Positions 1 through 8,318 of a DNA stretch of 64,000 nucleotides are shown one piece after another. The notes under the pieces were generated by a model that had not been told where the DNA came from, ran no database searches, and saw only the letters and a list, made by a program, of their open reading frames with translations. This stretch comes from Lachnospiraceae bacterium (lineage in GTDB: Bacteria > Bacillota > Clostridia > Lachnospirales > Lachnospiraceae). The position numbers and the translations under genes are program-made. The DNA lies in assembly GCA_014239155.1 (NCBI GenBank), contig JAAZZQ010000013.1, forward strand, positions 1 through 64,000, written 5' to 3'. The first letter of the stretch is position 1, and each line of letters begins with the position of its first letter.

Positions 1-207
1 GCAAAATGTATAGATAACGGTCCGATGGAAGGTTTCTGGGGAATCCTGAAAAGGGAACGGTATTACGGAAAGCGATTTACAAGCCGGGAGTCTGTTGTGG
101 AAATGATAGAGAAGTATATTGATTATTATAACAATAAACGTCTGCAAAGGAAGCTTGGAGTTTTAACCCCAATGGAGAAACATAATAATTATCTGCTGGC
201 GGCATGA
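1..207 (+). CDS. IS3-family transposase, C-terminal fragment
   Basis: The reading frame is open from the first base, so the gene begins outside the window; the ATG at 25 is internal. The encoded tail (K-C-I-D-N-G-P-M-E-G-F-W-G-I-L-K, then R-E-R-Y-Y and Y-Y-N-N-K-R-L-Q) is the end of an IS3/IS150-type DDE integrase core. The Glu of MEGFW is the last catalytic acid, and the YYNxxRxQ stretch is the usual C-terminal signature. It would act in cut-and-paste or copy-out transposition of its own element. The run TGTCTACTTGACGGGGAGCA at 261-280 is a plausible IS end. The fragment is complete at its 3' side. Assignment to IS3 is firm, the subgroup is not. Confidence 0.88.
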   Translation, partial: AKCIDNGPMEGFWGILKRERYYGKRFTSRESVVEMIEKYIDYYNNKRLQRKLGVLTPMEKHNNYLLAA

Positions 208-210
208 AAA

Positions 211-238
211 CTGCCACCAGCTTTGCAGCTGATGGCAG
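211..238 (+). terminator. Hairpin behind the IS3 transposase
   Basis: CTGCCACCAGC and GCTGATGGCAG pair around a TTTGCA loop, starting four bases after the stop codon, and an A/T-rich run follows. It is probably a terminator or part of the IS right end. Confidence 0.6.
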
Positions 239-322
239 AAAAAATTTATATTTTTTTCACTGTCTACTTGACGGGGAGCAGTTCAGTTTACCCTTGACAG
301 CTTTTCCTGTCTTTGCTACTTC

Positions 323-526
323 CTAACGGTCGAAGCGGAATTTCAATATAGCTTCAACTAGTTTTGTCTTTAGCCTGTCCTGCGTGTCATCATTGATATG
401 CCCCTTATACATAGATAGATACTTGATGTATCCGGTGTAATGCCGCAATACTGCGTCTATTGCTTCCGGCTCTCTGGCAACCGCTTTTTCGATTACTTCA
501 AAAGGTATCAGCTTCTTGTTTCTCAT
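323..526 (-). CDS. Small HTH protein of a Tn916/Tn1549-type element
   Basis: A 67-residue protein beginning M-R-N-K-K-L-I-P-F-E-V-I and ending in a basic L-K-T-K-L-V-E-A-I-L-K-F-R-F. This pattern is that of the short helix-turn-helix proteins that sit directly behind a sigma-70-like gene in Tn916/Tn1549-related conjugative elements, where they are thought to help control element transcription. Its start lies inside the 3' end of the sigma-factor gene (29-base overlap), which implies translational coupling. No RNA-polymerase or DNA target can be read from the sequence. It belongs to the mobile, more GC-rich block, not to the host chromosome. Confidence 0.75.
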   Translation of the reverse strand: MRNKKLIPFEVIEKAVAREPEAIDAVLRHYTGYIKYLSMYKGHINDDTQDRLKTKLVEAILKFRFDR

Positions 527-956
527 GTTCCAGTTTCTCCCATTCTTTTCGTAGCTGTTTCAGTGCAACATTTCTTCTGCTGTTTATCGTGCTTCTGCAA
601 CGTCCGTACAGTCTGCCGATTGCTTCATCACGATAGCCAATGAAGTAATATAGCAACAGGACTTCCCGCCGTAATTTCGGCAATTTTGACAATGCCATTG
701 CTAACTGTTCATCATCAACTATCACTTCCTTTCCCAACACAAAAAATGCAGTCGGCTTGTCCTGCTTTTCAAAATAGCTATCCATAGCACACGGTTCAAA
801 AAATCTTTCCGACATCAGATAGTCAAGGGAAATTTCCCTTGCTTCTTTCCGCTTCAAATCCCGCCATGCGTTGATTGCTTCATAGCGCAGGACAATCTTA
901 CAGAACACATTGAACGCATATTCTATATGTTCCATGAACTGTTCAGAATATCTCAT
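498..956 (-). CDS. Sigma-70-like factor of a conjugative element
   Basis: A 152-residue protein with a weak region-2-like N-terminal half and a clear region 4 at about residues 90-140. There, 'LPKLRREVLLLYYFIGYRD' leads into a helix-turn-helix ('IGRLYGRCRSTINSRR'). Factors of this kind occur in Tn916/Tn1549-type elements and probably direct transcription of transfer or recombination genes. The start is supported by GGGGGTGAG upstream of the ATG. The downstream HTH gene overlaps it, so the two form one minus-strand transcript. The transfer genes themselves are not in the window, so this is either a small mobilizable relative or a remnant. Confidence 0.82.
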   Translation of the reverse strand: MRYSEQFMEHIEYAFNVFCKIVLRYEAINAWRDLKRKEAREISLDYLMSERFFEPCAMDSYFEKQDKPTAFFVLGKEVIVDDEQLAMALSKLPKLRREVLLLYYFIGYRDEAIGRLYGRCRSTINSRRNVALKQLRKEWEKLEHEKQEADTF

Positions 957-1345
957 TTTCTCTCACCCCCTTTCTTCCCAGTAGGGGCTATTACAACAAA
1001 AACCCATACAGAATTTATCCGCATAGGCTCTTGGGTAATATGAGTTATTAAGACATACTAAATGATGTGTGTATTCATACTCATAGGCAGAATATCCCGC
1101 TTCACAAGACAGGATTTTTTTAATGGTTCACCATAACCAAAACTACCCATGAAATAAAAAACAGACATAGCAGTACCTCACATACCGCCATATCCATGAA
1201 AGCTATAATGCCACATAAAAACGGCGGCTTTGATTGTTATTCAAAACCGCCGCTTGACCGCTTGTATTCTGTTTTGGCGCATGATGATTCTGCCGCCACA
1301 CAACGGTTTTTTTATTAACCGCCGGACGGCACAAAAATCTGCTGT
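957..1345. other. Intergenic region between sigma gene and MATE gene
   Basis: No convincing ORF. It holds the sigma gene's ribosome binding site at the left and a strong hairpin at the right (1222-1252). The middle has no recognisable repeat. It is probably promoter DNA for the sigma gene. Confidence 0.5.
1222..1252 (-). terminator. Hairpin behind the MATE gene
   Basis: CGGCGGCTTTGA and TCAAAACCGCCG form a GC-rich stem around a short A/T loop, about 95 bases beyond the MATE stop codon on the minus strand. It probably ends the AraC-MATE transcript. Confidence 0.6.
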
Positions 1346-2680
1346 TTATGCGTAATGGTACTTTTCCCTGTTCTGATTAAGAAAAACCAATGCAAAAATC
1401 ATGGTGATTAGTTCCGCTATCGGAACGGCAAGCCATACACCCGTTACGCCCATAAGATAAGGCAATGTAAGCAGCAACACGGTAATCAGTCCAAAAGTCC
1501 GCAGGAATGACAAAATCGCTGACAGCTTCCCATTTGATAATGCTGTAAATGTGGCTGAGGTAAAAATATTCAACCCGCAAAACAGGAAACTAAAGGGAAA
1601 AATCAAAAATCCGTTTCGTGCAATTTCATAAACAGATGTTCCCTTTTCGGCAAAGATACTAACCAATGGCGAACCAAAAATAAAAGCTATCAAAAAAACA
1701 GAAATAGAAACAAATATAATGAACCGCATACAAATAGAAAATACATTCTTTAGCTGTTTTTCGTCCTGCTTCCCATAGTTATAGCTGATGACAGGGGCTA
1801 CTCCCATAGAAAAACCTATGTAAAGGGCACTCAACAGAAATTGTGTGTATATGATAATTGTGATTGCCGCAACGCCATTTTCTCCAAGCAGTTTCATCAT
1901 AATCCGGTTAAAAAGAAATGTCGTCACCGCTGTTGCCGCCTGACTTACCATTTCCGAAAAACCATTTGTACAACTTTCCGCCAATACGGAAAAATCTATG
2001 ACGGGTTTTCTAAAATGCAGATGGTTTTTCTTTGTGGAAAAGAACAGCAACCCTATTACCGCCGGTATCATGTAGCCAATGCCTGTACCAAACGCCGCCC
2101 CCTTAATTCCCATTTGCAATGGCACCATAAAAATATAGTCCAGTAAAATATTTGCGATTCCTGCGCTTACACCAAGCACCATACCCATTCCGGGGCGTCC
2201 TGCTGTAACGATTAAATTTTGAAAAAGCACTTGCAGGATACTTGCAGGCGTAAATAACAGCAGGACAAAAAGATATTCCTTGCAGTATGGAAACAGAATA
2301 CCGCTTGCTCCAAGCCCCCAAACAATCCTGTCAATAAAAACAGTTCCCACAACAGCAATCAGCACACCTAAAAAGACTCCCGCAGAAATAATCAGCGTAA
2401 AATCCTGTGCCGCTTTTTGTTGTTCCCCCGCGCCCATTTTGCGGGCTACAATCGCGCTTCCTCCTGTGGCAAGCATTGTTCCCAAACCGACAATCAGATT
2501 GATAACAGGGCAGACAATATTCAATGCTGAAAGCGCATTTGTATCTACAAACCGTGCTACGAAAATCGTATCAACAACTGTATATAAGCCCATGAAAATC
2601 ATCATTAAAATGGTTGGGAAAGCAAATTTCAGCAATGATTTTATGGTAAAGTCCTGTGATAGTGGATTTAAGTCATTCAT
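1346..2680 (-). CDS. MATE-family multidrug efflux transporter
   Basis: A 444-residue polytopic membrane protein with about twelve hydrophobic segments. The N-terminal 'FAFPTILMMIFMGLYTVVDTIFVARF' region and the 'GMGMVLGVSAGIANILLDYIF' region are typical MATE repeats. MATE proteins export cationic drugs or metabolites using a Na+ or H+ gradient. I start it at the ATG at 2680 (MNDLNPLSQDF), behind a purine-rich site. The longer frame would add a basic, non-MATE leader that lies inside the upstream gene. It overlaps the AraC-GNAT gene by 8 bases, so the two are translated together and the regulator probably controls the pump. Pump-regulator pairs are common cargo of Tn916-like elements. Confidence 0.87.
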   Translation of the reverse strand: MNDLNPLSQDFTIKSLLKFAFPTILMMIFMGLYTVVDTIFVARFVDTNALSALNIVCPVINLIVGLGTMLATGGSAIVARKMGAGEQQKAAQDFTLIISAGVFLGVLIAVVGTVFIDRIVWGLGASGILFPYCKEYLFVLLLFTPASILQVLFQNLIVTAGRPGMGMVLGVSAGIANILLDYIFMVPLQMGIKGAAFGTGIGYMIPAVIGLLFFSTKKNHLHFRKPVIDFSVLAESCTNGFSEMVSQAATAVTTFLFNRIMMKLLGENGVAAITIIIYTQFLLSALYIGFSMGVAPVISYNYGKQDEKQLKNVFSICMRFIIFVSISVFLIAFIFGSPLVSIFAEKGTSVYEIARNGFLIFPFSFLFCGLNIFTSATFTALSNGKLSAILSFLRTFGLITVLLLTLPYLMGVTGVWLAVPIAELITMIFALVFLNQNREKYHYA

Positions 2681-3530
2681 CTTCTTTTTCCTCTGCTTTT
2701 TCTTTTTGCAAAACAAACCGTTGTGTCGGATAGCCAAATTCAACCAATAATTCAGCTTCGGCAAAACCAAGGCTCCCCCATATCTCCCGATAGCCGGTAT
2801 CTGCTTTGTCACCTTCCCGAAAAGTCGTGACGCTAATCTGTGAAGAACACGCAAGTTCATATAACGCCTTTTCACAAAATGCTTTCGCTATCCCTCTTTT
2901 CCGATACTGTGGGTGTACCCCAAAGAAATCAATGCTTCCCGTCACTTCATGAAATGCCATAATTGCGATTGCCGTATCTGTGTCTTTCAAAATCAATGCC
3001 CGCTTATTTTTGATATACTCCTGCAACTGTTCAAGGTATTGCTTTTCGTCCAAGTGAGGGAAACCGTCAATGACAAGATGAACCAGTTCTATCCATTTAG
3101 GTATATCTTCCTGTGTTGCAAAAACGATTTTATCCTGCCATTCTTTTTCGTCCAAATCTGTAGGGTTCTCATTCAAAACATATCTTAGCTGCAATGGATA
3201 AAATTCTTCTTCCTCCCGGTATTGGTTGGGAGATTTTTTATACATAGCCTTAAAAATATCCGTAAAAGACTGTTGGCTCTCATATCCGGCAGAAAGCGCA
3301 ATTTCGAGGATTGGTCTGTCGGACAGGACGAGCAGCTTTGCGGCTTCGGTCAACTGGCGGCGCTGTACATAATCATGGATTGTAAGCCCTACCGTACCTG
3401 TAAACATTCGGTGCAAGTGGTACTTTGAATAGTGTACAGCTTTCGCCACTGTTTCCAAATCCAGTTTTTCTTGCAAGTGGGTTTCGATGTAGTCGATTAC
3501 AGCCATTATATTTTTGATGTTTCCCGACAT
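2673..3530 (-). CDS. AraC-family regulator fused to a GNAT domain
   Basis: A 285-residue, two-domain protein. Residues about 5-105 form an AraC/XylS double helix-turn-helix (ETHLQEKLDLETVAKAV, then ILEIALSAGYESQQSFTDIF and KSPNQYR). Residues about 130-275 form a GNAT acetyltransferase fold, with the acetyl-CoA loop in 'HPQYRKRGIAKAFCEKAL'. This domain order is known in Firmicutes regulators of drug responses. The GNAT part may sense or acetylate a small molecule, but that is inference. The gene overlaps the MATE gene by 8 bases and is preceded by AAAGGAGGAAGC. It likely governs its own operon. Confidence 0.85.
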   Translation of the reverse strand: MSGNIKNIMAVIDYIETHLQEKLDLETVAKAVHYSKYHLHRMFTGTVGLTIHDYVQRRQLTEAAKLLVLSDRPILEIALSAGYESQQSFTDIFKAMYKKSPNQYREEEEFYPLQLRYVLNENPTDLDEKEWQDKIVFATQEDIPKWIELVHLVIDGFPHLDEKQYLEQLQEYIKNKRALILKDTDTAIAIMAFHEVTGSIDFFGVHPQYRKRGIAKAFCEKALYELACSSQISVTTFREGDKADTGYREIWGSLGFAEAELLVEFGYPTQRFVLQKEKAEEKEDE

Positions 3531-3554
3531 TGCAGCTTCCTCCTTTCTCCCTGC

Positions 3555-3563
3555 ATTATAGCA
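3555..3563 (-). promoter_or_regulatory. Extended -10 element of the AraC-MATE operon
   Basis: On the minus strand this reads TGCTATAAT, a consensus extended -10 (TGnTATAAT), about 25 bases before the AraC start codon. No good -35 is visible, which is usual for extended -10 promoters. Confidence 0.55.
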
Positions 3564-3860
3564 GGATATATCATTCTGCTTTTCATAAATCTTGCGGTTT
3601 TACAGACAAGTATTTACCAGTATACAATAGTCCACTCTGATAGGAAAGATTTTTTGAAAATTTCTTTTGCTACATTGGCATTTCCCGAACTTCCCCGTAT
3701 TAAGGAACAAGGAAAACTTTTTTGAGGAATTTCTCTCAAAACTTCGTCATTTCCGCCCTGTGCGGTGTTGTAGGTAGTGAGAGGATTTTCAAGAGGGTTT
3801 GGGATTCTTCCCAACAAGCAAAATCTCTCCGCAAACCATAGGCGAAACGGGCAGATTTAC

Positions 3861-3880
3861 GGAAAAGGGTACCCTTTTCC
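3861..3880. repeat. Perfect 20-bp palindrome
   Basis: GGAAAAGGGTACCCTTTTCC is self-complementary over its whole length. It lies 54 bases before the tnpW-like start and could be an operator or a recombination-associated site of the element. Confidence 0.6.
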
Positions 3881-3934
3881 TATGCTTGCTCCGAAACTTC
3901 TCACTTTAACAAATACGGAAAGGAAGGGAAAGGA

Positions 3935-4135
3935 ATGGATTGGGATATTGAAATCAAAGACAGCGAATTTGTACCGCAGAACAGGAAACCGACAGAGGAA
4001 ACCGTCTGCTACAAAATCGGTGGCACATACTATGAAGTGTCTGCCTCCTGCGGCGGCTCGGAACGGCTACGGGATAAGATGATACGGCTCATAAAATCGG
4101 AAACCGTCAAAACGCCCAATGACAAACAGGGATAG
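3935..4135 (+). CDS. TnpW-family transposon-encoded small protein
   Basis: A 66-residue protein. The core 'YKIGGTYYEVSASCGGSERL' followed by R-D-K-M-I-R-L-I matches the pattern of TnpW proteins, which accompany TnpX-type serine recombinases on Tn4451-like elements. Its biochemical role is unknown. The start is well set by AGGAAGGGAAAGG directly upstream. The recombinase gene begins 62 bases later in the same direction, so the two are probably co-transcribed. The family call is by pattern only. Confidence 0.68.
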   Translation: MDWDIEIKDSEFVPQNRKPTEETVCYKIGGTYYEVSASCGGSERLRDKMIRLIKSETVKTPNDKQG

Positions 4136-4197
4136 GCGATGTATAATAAGTATAGCACTACTGTTTGTCGGGCGTTCATTACAGGAGGAATGAACAC

Positions 4198-5829
4198 ATG
4201 ACAGCAAATACAAATAAGCCCAGACAGATAACAGCACTATACGCCCGTCTTTCGCAGGAAGATACGTTAGAGGGCGACAGCAACAGCATTGTGAACCAGA
4301 AAGCAGTCCTTTCCAAATATGCGGCAGATAACGGCTTTTCCAATCCTGTTTTCTTCATTGACGACGGTGTATCGGGAGTAACGTTTGACAGACCAAATTT
4401 TAACCGCATGATTACAGAGATTGAAGCCGGAAACGTGGCAACGGTTATAGTCAAGGATATGTCACGATTAGGGCGTGATTATCTGAAAGTCGGCTACTAT
4501 ACGGAAATCTTTTTCGTGGAGCGTGATGTGCGCTATATCGCAATCAATGACGGTGTAGACAGCGCAAAGGGTGACAATGATTTTACCCCGTTCCGTAACT
4601 TGTTTAACGATTTTTACGCAAAGGACACAAGCAAAAAGGTACGGGCAATCAAACGGGCGCAGGGCATGGCGGGGGAACATCTGACAAAGCCGCCTTATGG
4701 CTACATGGTAAGCCCTACTGACAAGAAACAATGGATTGTGGACGAGGAAGCCGCCGCTGTGGTGAAACGGATTTTTGATTTATGTATTGCCGGGAATGGC
4801 CCTATGCAGATAGCAAAAATCCTCAAAGAAGATAATGTACCTACAGTAAAAGCCTACTATGCAGAAAAAAAGGGGAAAGCCATTCCAGATAATCCGTATA
4901 ATTGGAACGAAAACAGCATTGTCGCTATTTTGGAGCGTATGGACTACTGTGGGCATACAGTGAATTTCAAAAGCTATTCCAAATCCCACAAGCTGAAAAA
5001 ACGGATTCCAACCACAAAAGAACAGCAGGCTATTTTCTTCAATACCCATGAAGCGATTGTAGAGGACGCTGTATTTGAGCGGGTGCAGGAACTTAGGGCA
5101 AACAAACGCCGCTCCACAAAAGCAGAGCGACAGGGCTTGTTCTCCGGCTTGGTGTACTGTGCGGATTGCGGAAGTAAATTACATTTTGCCACTTGCAAAA
5201 GTTTCAACGGTTCACAAGACCATTACCGCTGTTCCAACTATAAAAGCAATACGGGAAGCTGTACGGCTCACTTTATCCGCGAAGAAGTCTTGAAGCGGAT
5301 AGTATGGGGCAGGATATTTGATGTAACTGCACTTTTCTTTGACGACATTATGGCTTTTCGTGAAATGATGTACCGGCAACGCTCCGTTGAAACAGAAAAG
5401 GAAATGAAACGCAAAAAACGTGAAGTCGGACAGGCGCAAAAGCGGATAGTAGAACTTGACCGAATCTTTAAGCGGATTTATGAGGACGACATAAGCGGTG
5501 CAATCAGCCATGACAGATTTTTGAAGCTGTCCGCAGAGTATGAAGCGGAACAGCAGGAACTGGAAAAAAAAGTCAAGTCCGAACAACAGGAAGTCGATAC
5601 TTATGAACAGAACAAAAGCGACTTTGACAGCTTTTCCGCAATTATCTGCAAGTATGTGGGGATAAAGGAACTCACTCCCACAATCGTCAATGAATTTATC
5701 AAGAAAATCATAGTCCATGCGCCGGAAAAAGTGGACGGGAAACGGGTACAGAAAGTAGATATTGTTTTCAACTTTGTTGGGGAAATCAATTTTCTTTCTG
5801 CTACACCGCCGAAACGGCAGGGTGCATGA
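4198..5829 (+). CDS. TnpX-like large serine recombinase (DUF4368)
   Basis: A 543-residue site-specific recombinase. The N-terminal resolvase domain (about 8-150) has the nucleophile Ser in 'ALYARLSQED' and 'VIVKDMSRLGRDYLKVG'. A 'recombinase' domain follows (about 165-290, LTKPPYGYMVSP). Next is a zinc ribbon (CADCGSKLHF ... YRCSNYKSNTGSC), a coiled-coil segment (about 390-480) and a DUF4368-like tail. It should excise and integrate a circular element through staggered cuts at dinucleotide cores. I use the ATG at 4198 (MTANTNK), eight bases after AGGAGG; an upstream TTG at 4165 is less likely. It appears intact, so the element may still move if its ends survive. Confidence 0.92.
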   Translation: MTANTNKPRQITALYARLSQEDTLEGDSNSIVNQKAVLSKYAADNGFSNPVFFIDDGVSGVTFDRPNFNRMITEIEAGNVATVIVKDMSRLGRDYLKVGYYTEIFFVERDVRYIAINDGVDSAKGDNDFTPFRNLFNDFYAKDTSKKVRAIKRAQGMAGEHLTKPPYGYMVSPTDKKQWIVDEEAAAVVKRIFDLCIAGNGPMQIAKILKEDNVPTVKAYYAEKKGKAIPDNPYNWNENSIVAILERMDYCGHTVNFKSYSKSHKLKKRIPTTKEQQAIFFNTHEAIVEDAVFERVQELRANKRRSTKAERQGLFSGLVYCADCGSKLHFATCKSFNGSQDHYRCSNYKSNTGSCTAHFIREEVLKRIVWGRIFDVTALFFDDIMAFREMMYRQRSVETEKEMKRKKREVGQAQKRIVELDRIFKRIYEDDISGAISHDRFLKLSAEYEAEQQELEKKVKSEQQEVDTYEQNKSDFDSFSAIICKYVGIKELTPTIVNEFIKKIIVHAPEKVDGKRVQKVDIVFNFVGEINFLSATPPKRQGA

Positions 5830-5842
5830 GAACAAGAAAAAA

Positions 5843-5873
5843 CGGTACAGCCCTTATAACTGGGGCTATACCG
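5843..5873 (+). terminator. Terminator of the recombinase gene
   Basis: CGGTA-C-AGCCC and GGGCT-A-TACCG form a ten-base-pair stem with one internal mismatch, 14 bases after the recombinase stop codon. There is no long U-run. Confidence 0.62.
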
Positions 5874-6231
5874 CCTAATCTGAAATTACTTCCTTGTCAC
5901 CGCAAACCTTGATATTGTGGGTTTTTTGTCGGTTTTGTCGGCATTGTATTTTTATGTGGTGTGTGCAATGACAGCAAGAGACATCGTTTCGAGCTGTTGT
6001 TCGTCGCATTTTCATTATACTATATCAAAGCCAATTTTACATCACACGATTTACAAAAACTGTAAGAATTTAGACCGCTTATTGCCAATTCACAAAACAA
6101 ACCGACAATTTCTATTTACAAAAATTTTTTAGAATAATAGCAAGCATTGCTTGTAGATGTCCATAGGCAGAATTTTCACAGATCTTTTCCTGTGGAAACT
6201 ATGCAAAAACTGGCTTGCATAAGGGCTATCT
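5874..6231. other. Gene-free end region of the mobile element
   Basis: About 360 bases between the recombinase terminator and the end of the ABC operon. It contains short repeated TTGTCGG motifs (around 5925-5943) and small inverted repeats near 6150 and 6175-6195 (CACAG/CTGTG). It is the likeliest place for the right end of the element. I cannot define an attachment site. Confidence 0.4.
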
Positions 6232-7239
6232 TTAAGAACTCTCTTTGTGCCATTTGGAAATTGACAGATACAGCACAAACCAAACAATACAGTGTGCCAT
6301 AAGAATGAGTATGTCTTTTTTTATCGTTGACGCGGTACTGTTTGCCAAGTTCATAACTCCTTCAAAGGTTGCTGTGGATGGAATAAAATAACAAAGTATT
6401 GAAATAAAACTGTTTGATCCTGACAGATAGGTTAATAATGGAACTGCAATAAATACAATCATGACAATTTTAATATAGACAACACCTACCATAAGACTTT
6501 CAGAAAATCTGCCAATAAATAAACCGATGAATGCAGCTACAAATGCTGACAAGATAATTAATATCAACATGGGAAGTGTATTTTTAGGCGGCAGTCGGAA
6601 ACATATGGAAGCTGTAAAAATAGCAGATAGACATCCACAGATAAAACCAACGAATGCTTTTTGAACAACATATTGACTTTGTGTCATGGGCAATATCTGA
6701 TTGACAAGCTCAACGCCATTTTCCTTTTCAGAGATAATATTTATAGCATTAAAGGTACAACCCATAAACATAGCGACAATTAATGTCATAGCAATAAATA
6801 TGTTTTGAAATCCTGCCATCACATCGGGATGTTCTAAAATTGTGACTTTTATCTGTTTTGCACTTTTCCATTCTTTGTACAATGTGGGGAGTGTATCAGC
6901 AGTTTGACGGAAAATATCCAGTTCATCACCGGAAATCATCGTTTTAATATCATTTCCATCGGCTTCCACACCAATTAAATTTGTAGAAGGTTCATTGATA
7001 GCAGCAATTAATTCTTCCCGCCATTTATATGTGGTTACAGAGCCATATCGCTCTAACCACGAGGTTGTTTGAGTAGACAAATCACCTTCTAATACTCCAA
7101 AATGAAATTCTCCCACTGAAGAAAGATCAATCGTTCCAATAAAATCCAAAGCGAAAGCAACTATGATTGGCAGAAGAAAAGACATGATACAGAATTTGTC
7201 TTTCCATACACTTTTGAGTTGGTAAATCAATCCCCACAT
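6232..7239 (-). CDS. ABC-2 type export permease (second subunit)
   Basis: A 335-residue membrane protein. It has an N-terminal membrane anchor (residues about 17-36), a long extracellular loop (about 40-145), then five or so membrane spans. The 'NIISEKENGVELVNQILPM' element is the cytosolic coupling helix typical of ABC-2 exporters. It starts two bases after the stop codon of the other permease and so belongs to one operon with two permeases and one ATPase. This layout fits a drug, peptide or lantibiotic exporter controlled by the neighbouring two-component system. The substrate cannot be read from the sequence. Confidence 0.8.
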   Translation of the reverse strand: MWGLIYQLKSVWKDKFCIMSFLLPIIVAFALDFIGTIDLSSVGEFHFGVLEGDLSTQTTSWLERYGSVTTYKWREELIAAINEPSTNLIGVEADGNDIKTMISGDELDIFRQTADTLPTLYKEWKSAKQIKVTILEHPDVMAGFQNIFIAMTLIVAMFMGCTFNAINIISEKENGVELVNQILPMTQSQYVVQKAFVGFICGCLSAIFTASICFRLPPKNTLPMLILIILSAFVAAFIGLFIGRFSESLMVGVVYIKIVMIVFIAVPLLTYLSGSNSFISILCYFIPSTATFEGVMNLANSTASTIKKDILILMAHCIVWFVLYLSISKWHKESS

Positions 7240-7241
7240 AA

Positions 7242-8318
7242 TTAGTCTTCCTTTCCCATTTCTTTATGAAATATAATTTCAACAATCATGAATAAAACAG
7301 CAATTCCACAAACGGAGAAAACATAGTAAATCGGATTGGTGGTAGATATTCCAAAATAGGCATTTTTTAACCCCATATAAACCTGATAAAATGGATTCCA
7401 ATCAATCCATGCTATTTTTATAGAGGTATTTGCTGACAAAAATACGGGTGTAGTTACAAAAATAGCAATTATCAAATAGGCAAGGGAAAACTGTTTAAAA
7501 TCATTTAACAACATGGTGCACCCAAATCCCATCAATGCCATAATAAGTGACAGAATTGTGGTTTGCACTAATATAGCAGGCAAAATGTAGATTGTATCGG
7601 GAAATCCTACATTGAATACTGTCATCAATGTTGCAAAAATCAAATCTGATAATAGGAAAACAACTATTTTCGACAGGATAAATAAACTTCTTTTAAAGGG
7701 CAGGACTGCATGAACACGGATAACTCCCATCTGCTTTTCTTTAAACAATACTGAAGCAACCCCCAAAAAACCAACAGCAACAATTTCAATAAACAAAAGT
7801 TCGCAGGATATTTCTTTTCGTTGTTTTAGTTCCATCGTATTTGTACCTACCGTTTTGGCAGTGTATCTAATATCGGAGTGGAGAAGTGATAAAGCATAAT
7901 CTGCTCGGTGATTATCAGCTTTTTCACTTCCAAAATATAAAATGATATTAGGAGTGCCGGAACTGGCATCTATACCTACACCACTTGTGTCAGTGGCAAG
8001 AATGTTATTTAATTCTTCTAATGAATCAACGGAGTAAAGCAATTCAGATGATTCCGTCTGTGTATCTTGCGGATCATACAGATACACATTATATAGTTTG
8101 TCATTCATAAAGTTGATATAACCAAAGTTAATAAACATCGTATAAAGAAGTAGTGAACCGAAAGCAACAAGAAAAAATTTTCCGGCTATCATCACTTGAC
8201 AATCTTTTTTTAATAATGAGCAAAAGTTTTTCCAGCTCGACTGCGTTTCACTGGTATTTCTCGTCAAACAGCGATTCATGCAAGCGTAATTGTTGCTTTC
8301 CTCGTTATTTTTCCACAT
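7242..8318 (-). CDS. ABC-2 type export permease (first subunit)
   Basis: A 358-residue membrane protein built like its neighbour. It has one N-terminal span (about 45-68), an extracellular loop of about 100 residues, and five to six spans with 'VLFKEKQMGVIRVHAVLPF' as the coupling-helix motif. It overlaps the ATPase gene by one base. Together with the second permease it should form a heterodimeric channel. Residues 1-30 are polar with several Asn and Cys, so a later start (Met14 or nearby) is possible. The function is export; the substrate is unknown. Confidence 0.8.
   Translation of the reverse strand: MWKNNEESNNYACMNRCLTRNTSETQSSWKNFCSLLKKDCQVMIAGKFFLVAFGSLLLYTMFINFGYINFMNDKLYNVYLYDPQDTQTESSELLYSVDSLEELNNILATDTSGVGIDASSGTPNIILYFGSEKADNHRADYALSLLHSDIRYTAKTVGTNTMELKQRKEISCELLFIEIVAVGFLGVASVLFKEKQMGVIRVHAVLPFKRSLFILSKIVVFLLSDLIFATLMTVFNVGFPDTIYILPAILVQTTILSLIMALMGFGCTMLLNDFKQFSLAYLIIAIFVTTPVFLSANTSIKIAWIDWNPFYQVYMGLKNAYFGISTTNPIYYVFSVCGIAVLFMIVEIIFHKEMGKED

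Larger units (their letters stand above)
3531..3934. other. Divergent intergenic region, AraC-MATE versus tnpW
   Basis: About 400 bases without a supported gene. It carries the extended -10 for the AraC gene at its left end and a perfect 20-bp palindrome at 3861-3880. At its right end is the purine-rich ribosome binding site of the TnpW-like gene (AGGAAGGGAAAGG just before 3935). Several short ORFs cross it but none has a matching start site. Confidence 0.5.

Noticed and set aside
3777-4082. 101-codon frame overlapping the tnpW-like gene
   Set aside because: It shares its DNA with the better supported tnpW-like frame, which has the matching ribosome binding site and family pattern.
5917-6132. 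71-codon frame after the recombinase
   Set aside because: No ribosome binding site, unlike-protein composition with many Cys and His, and it lies between a terminator and the end of an opposite operon.
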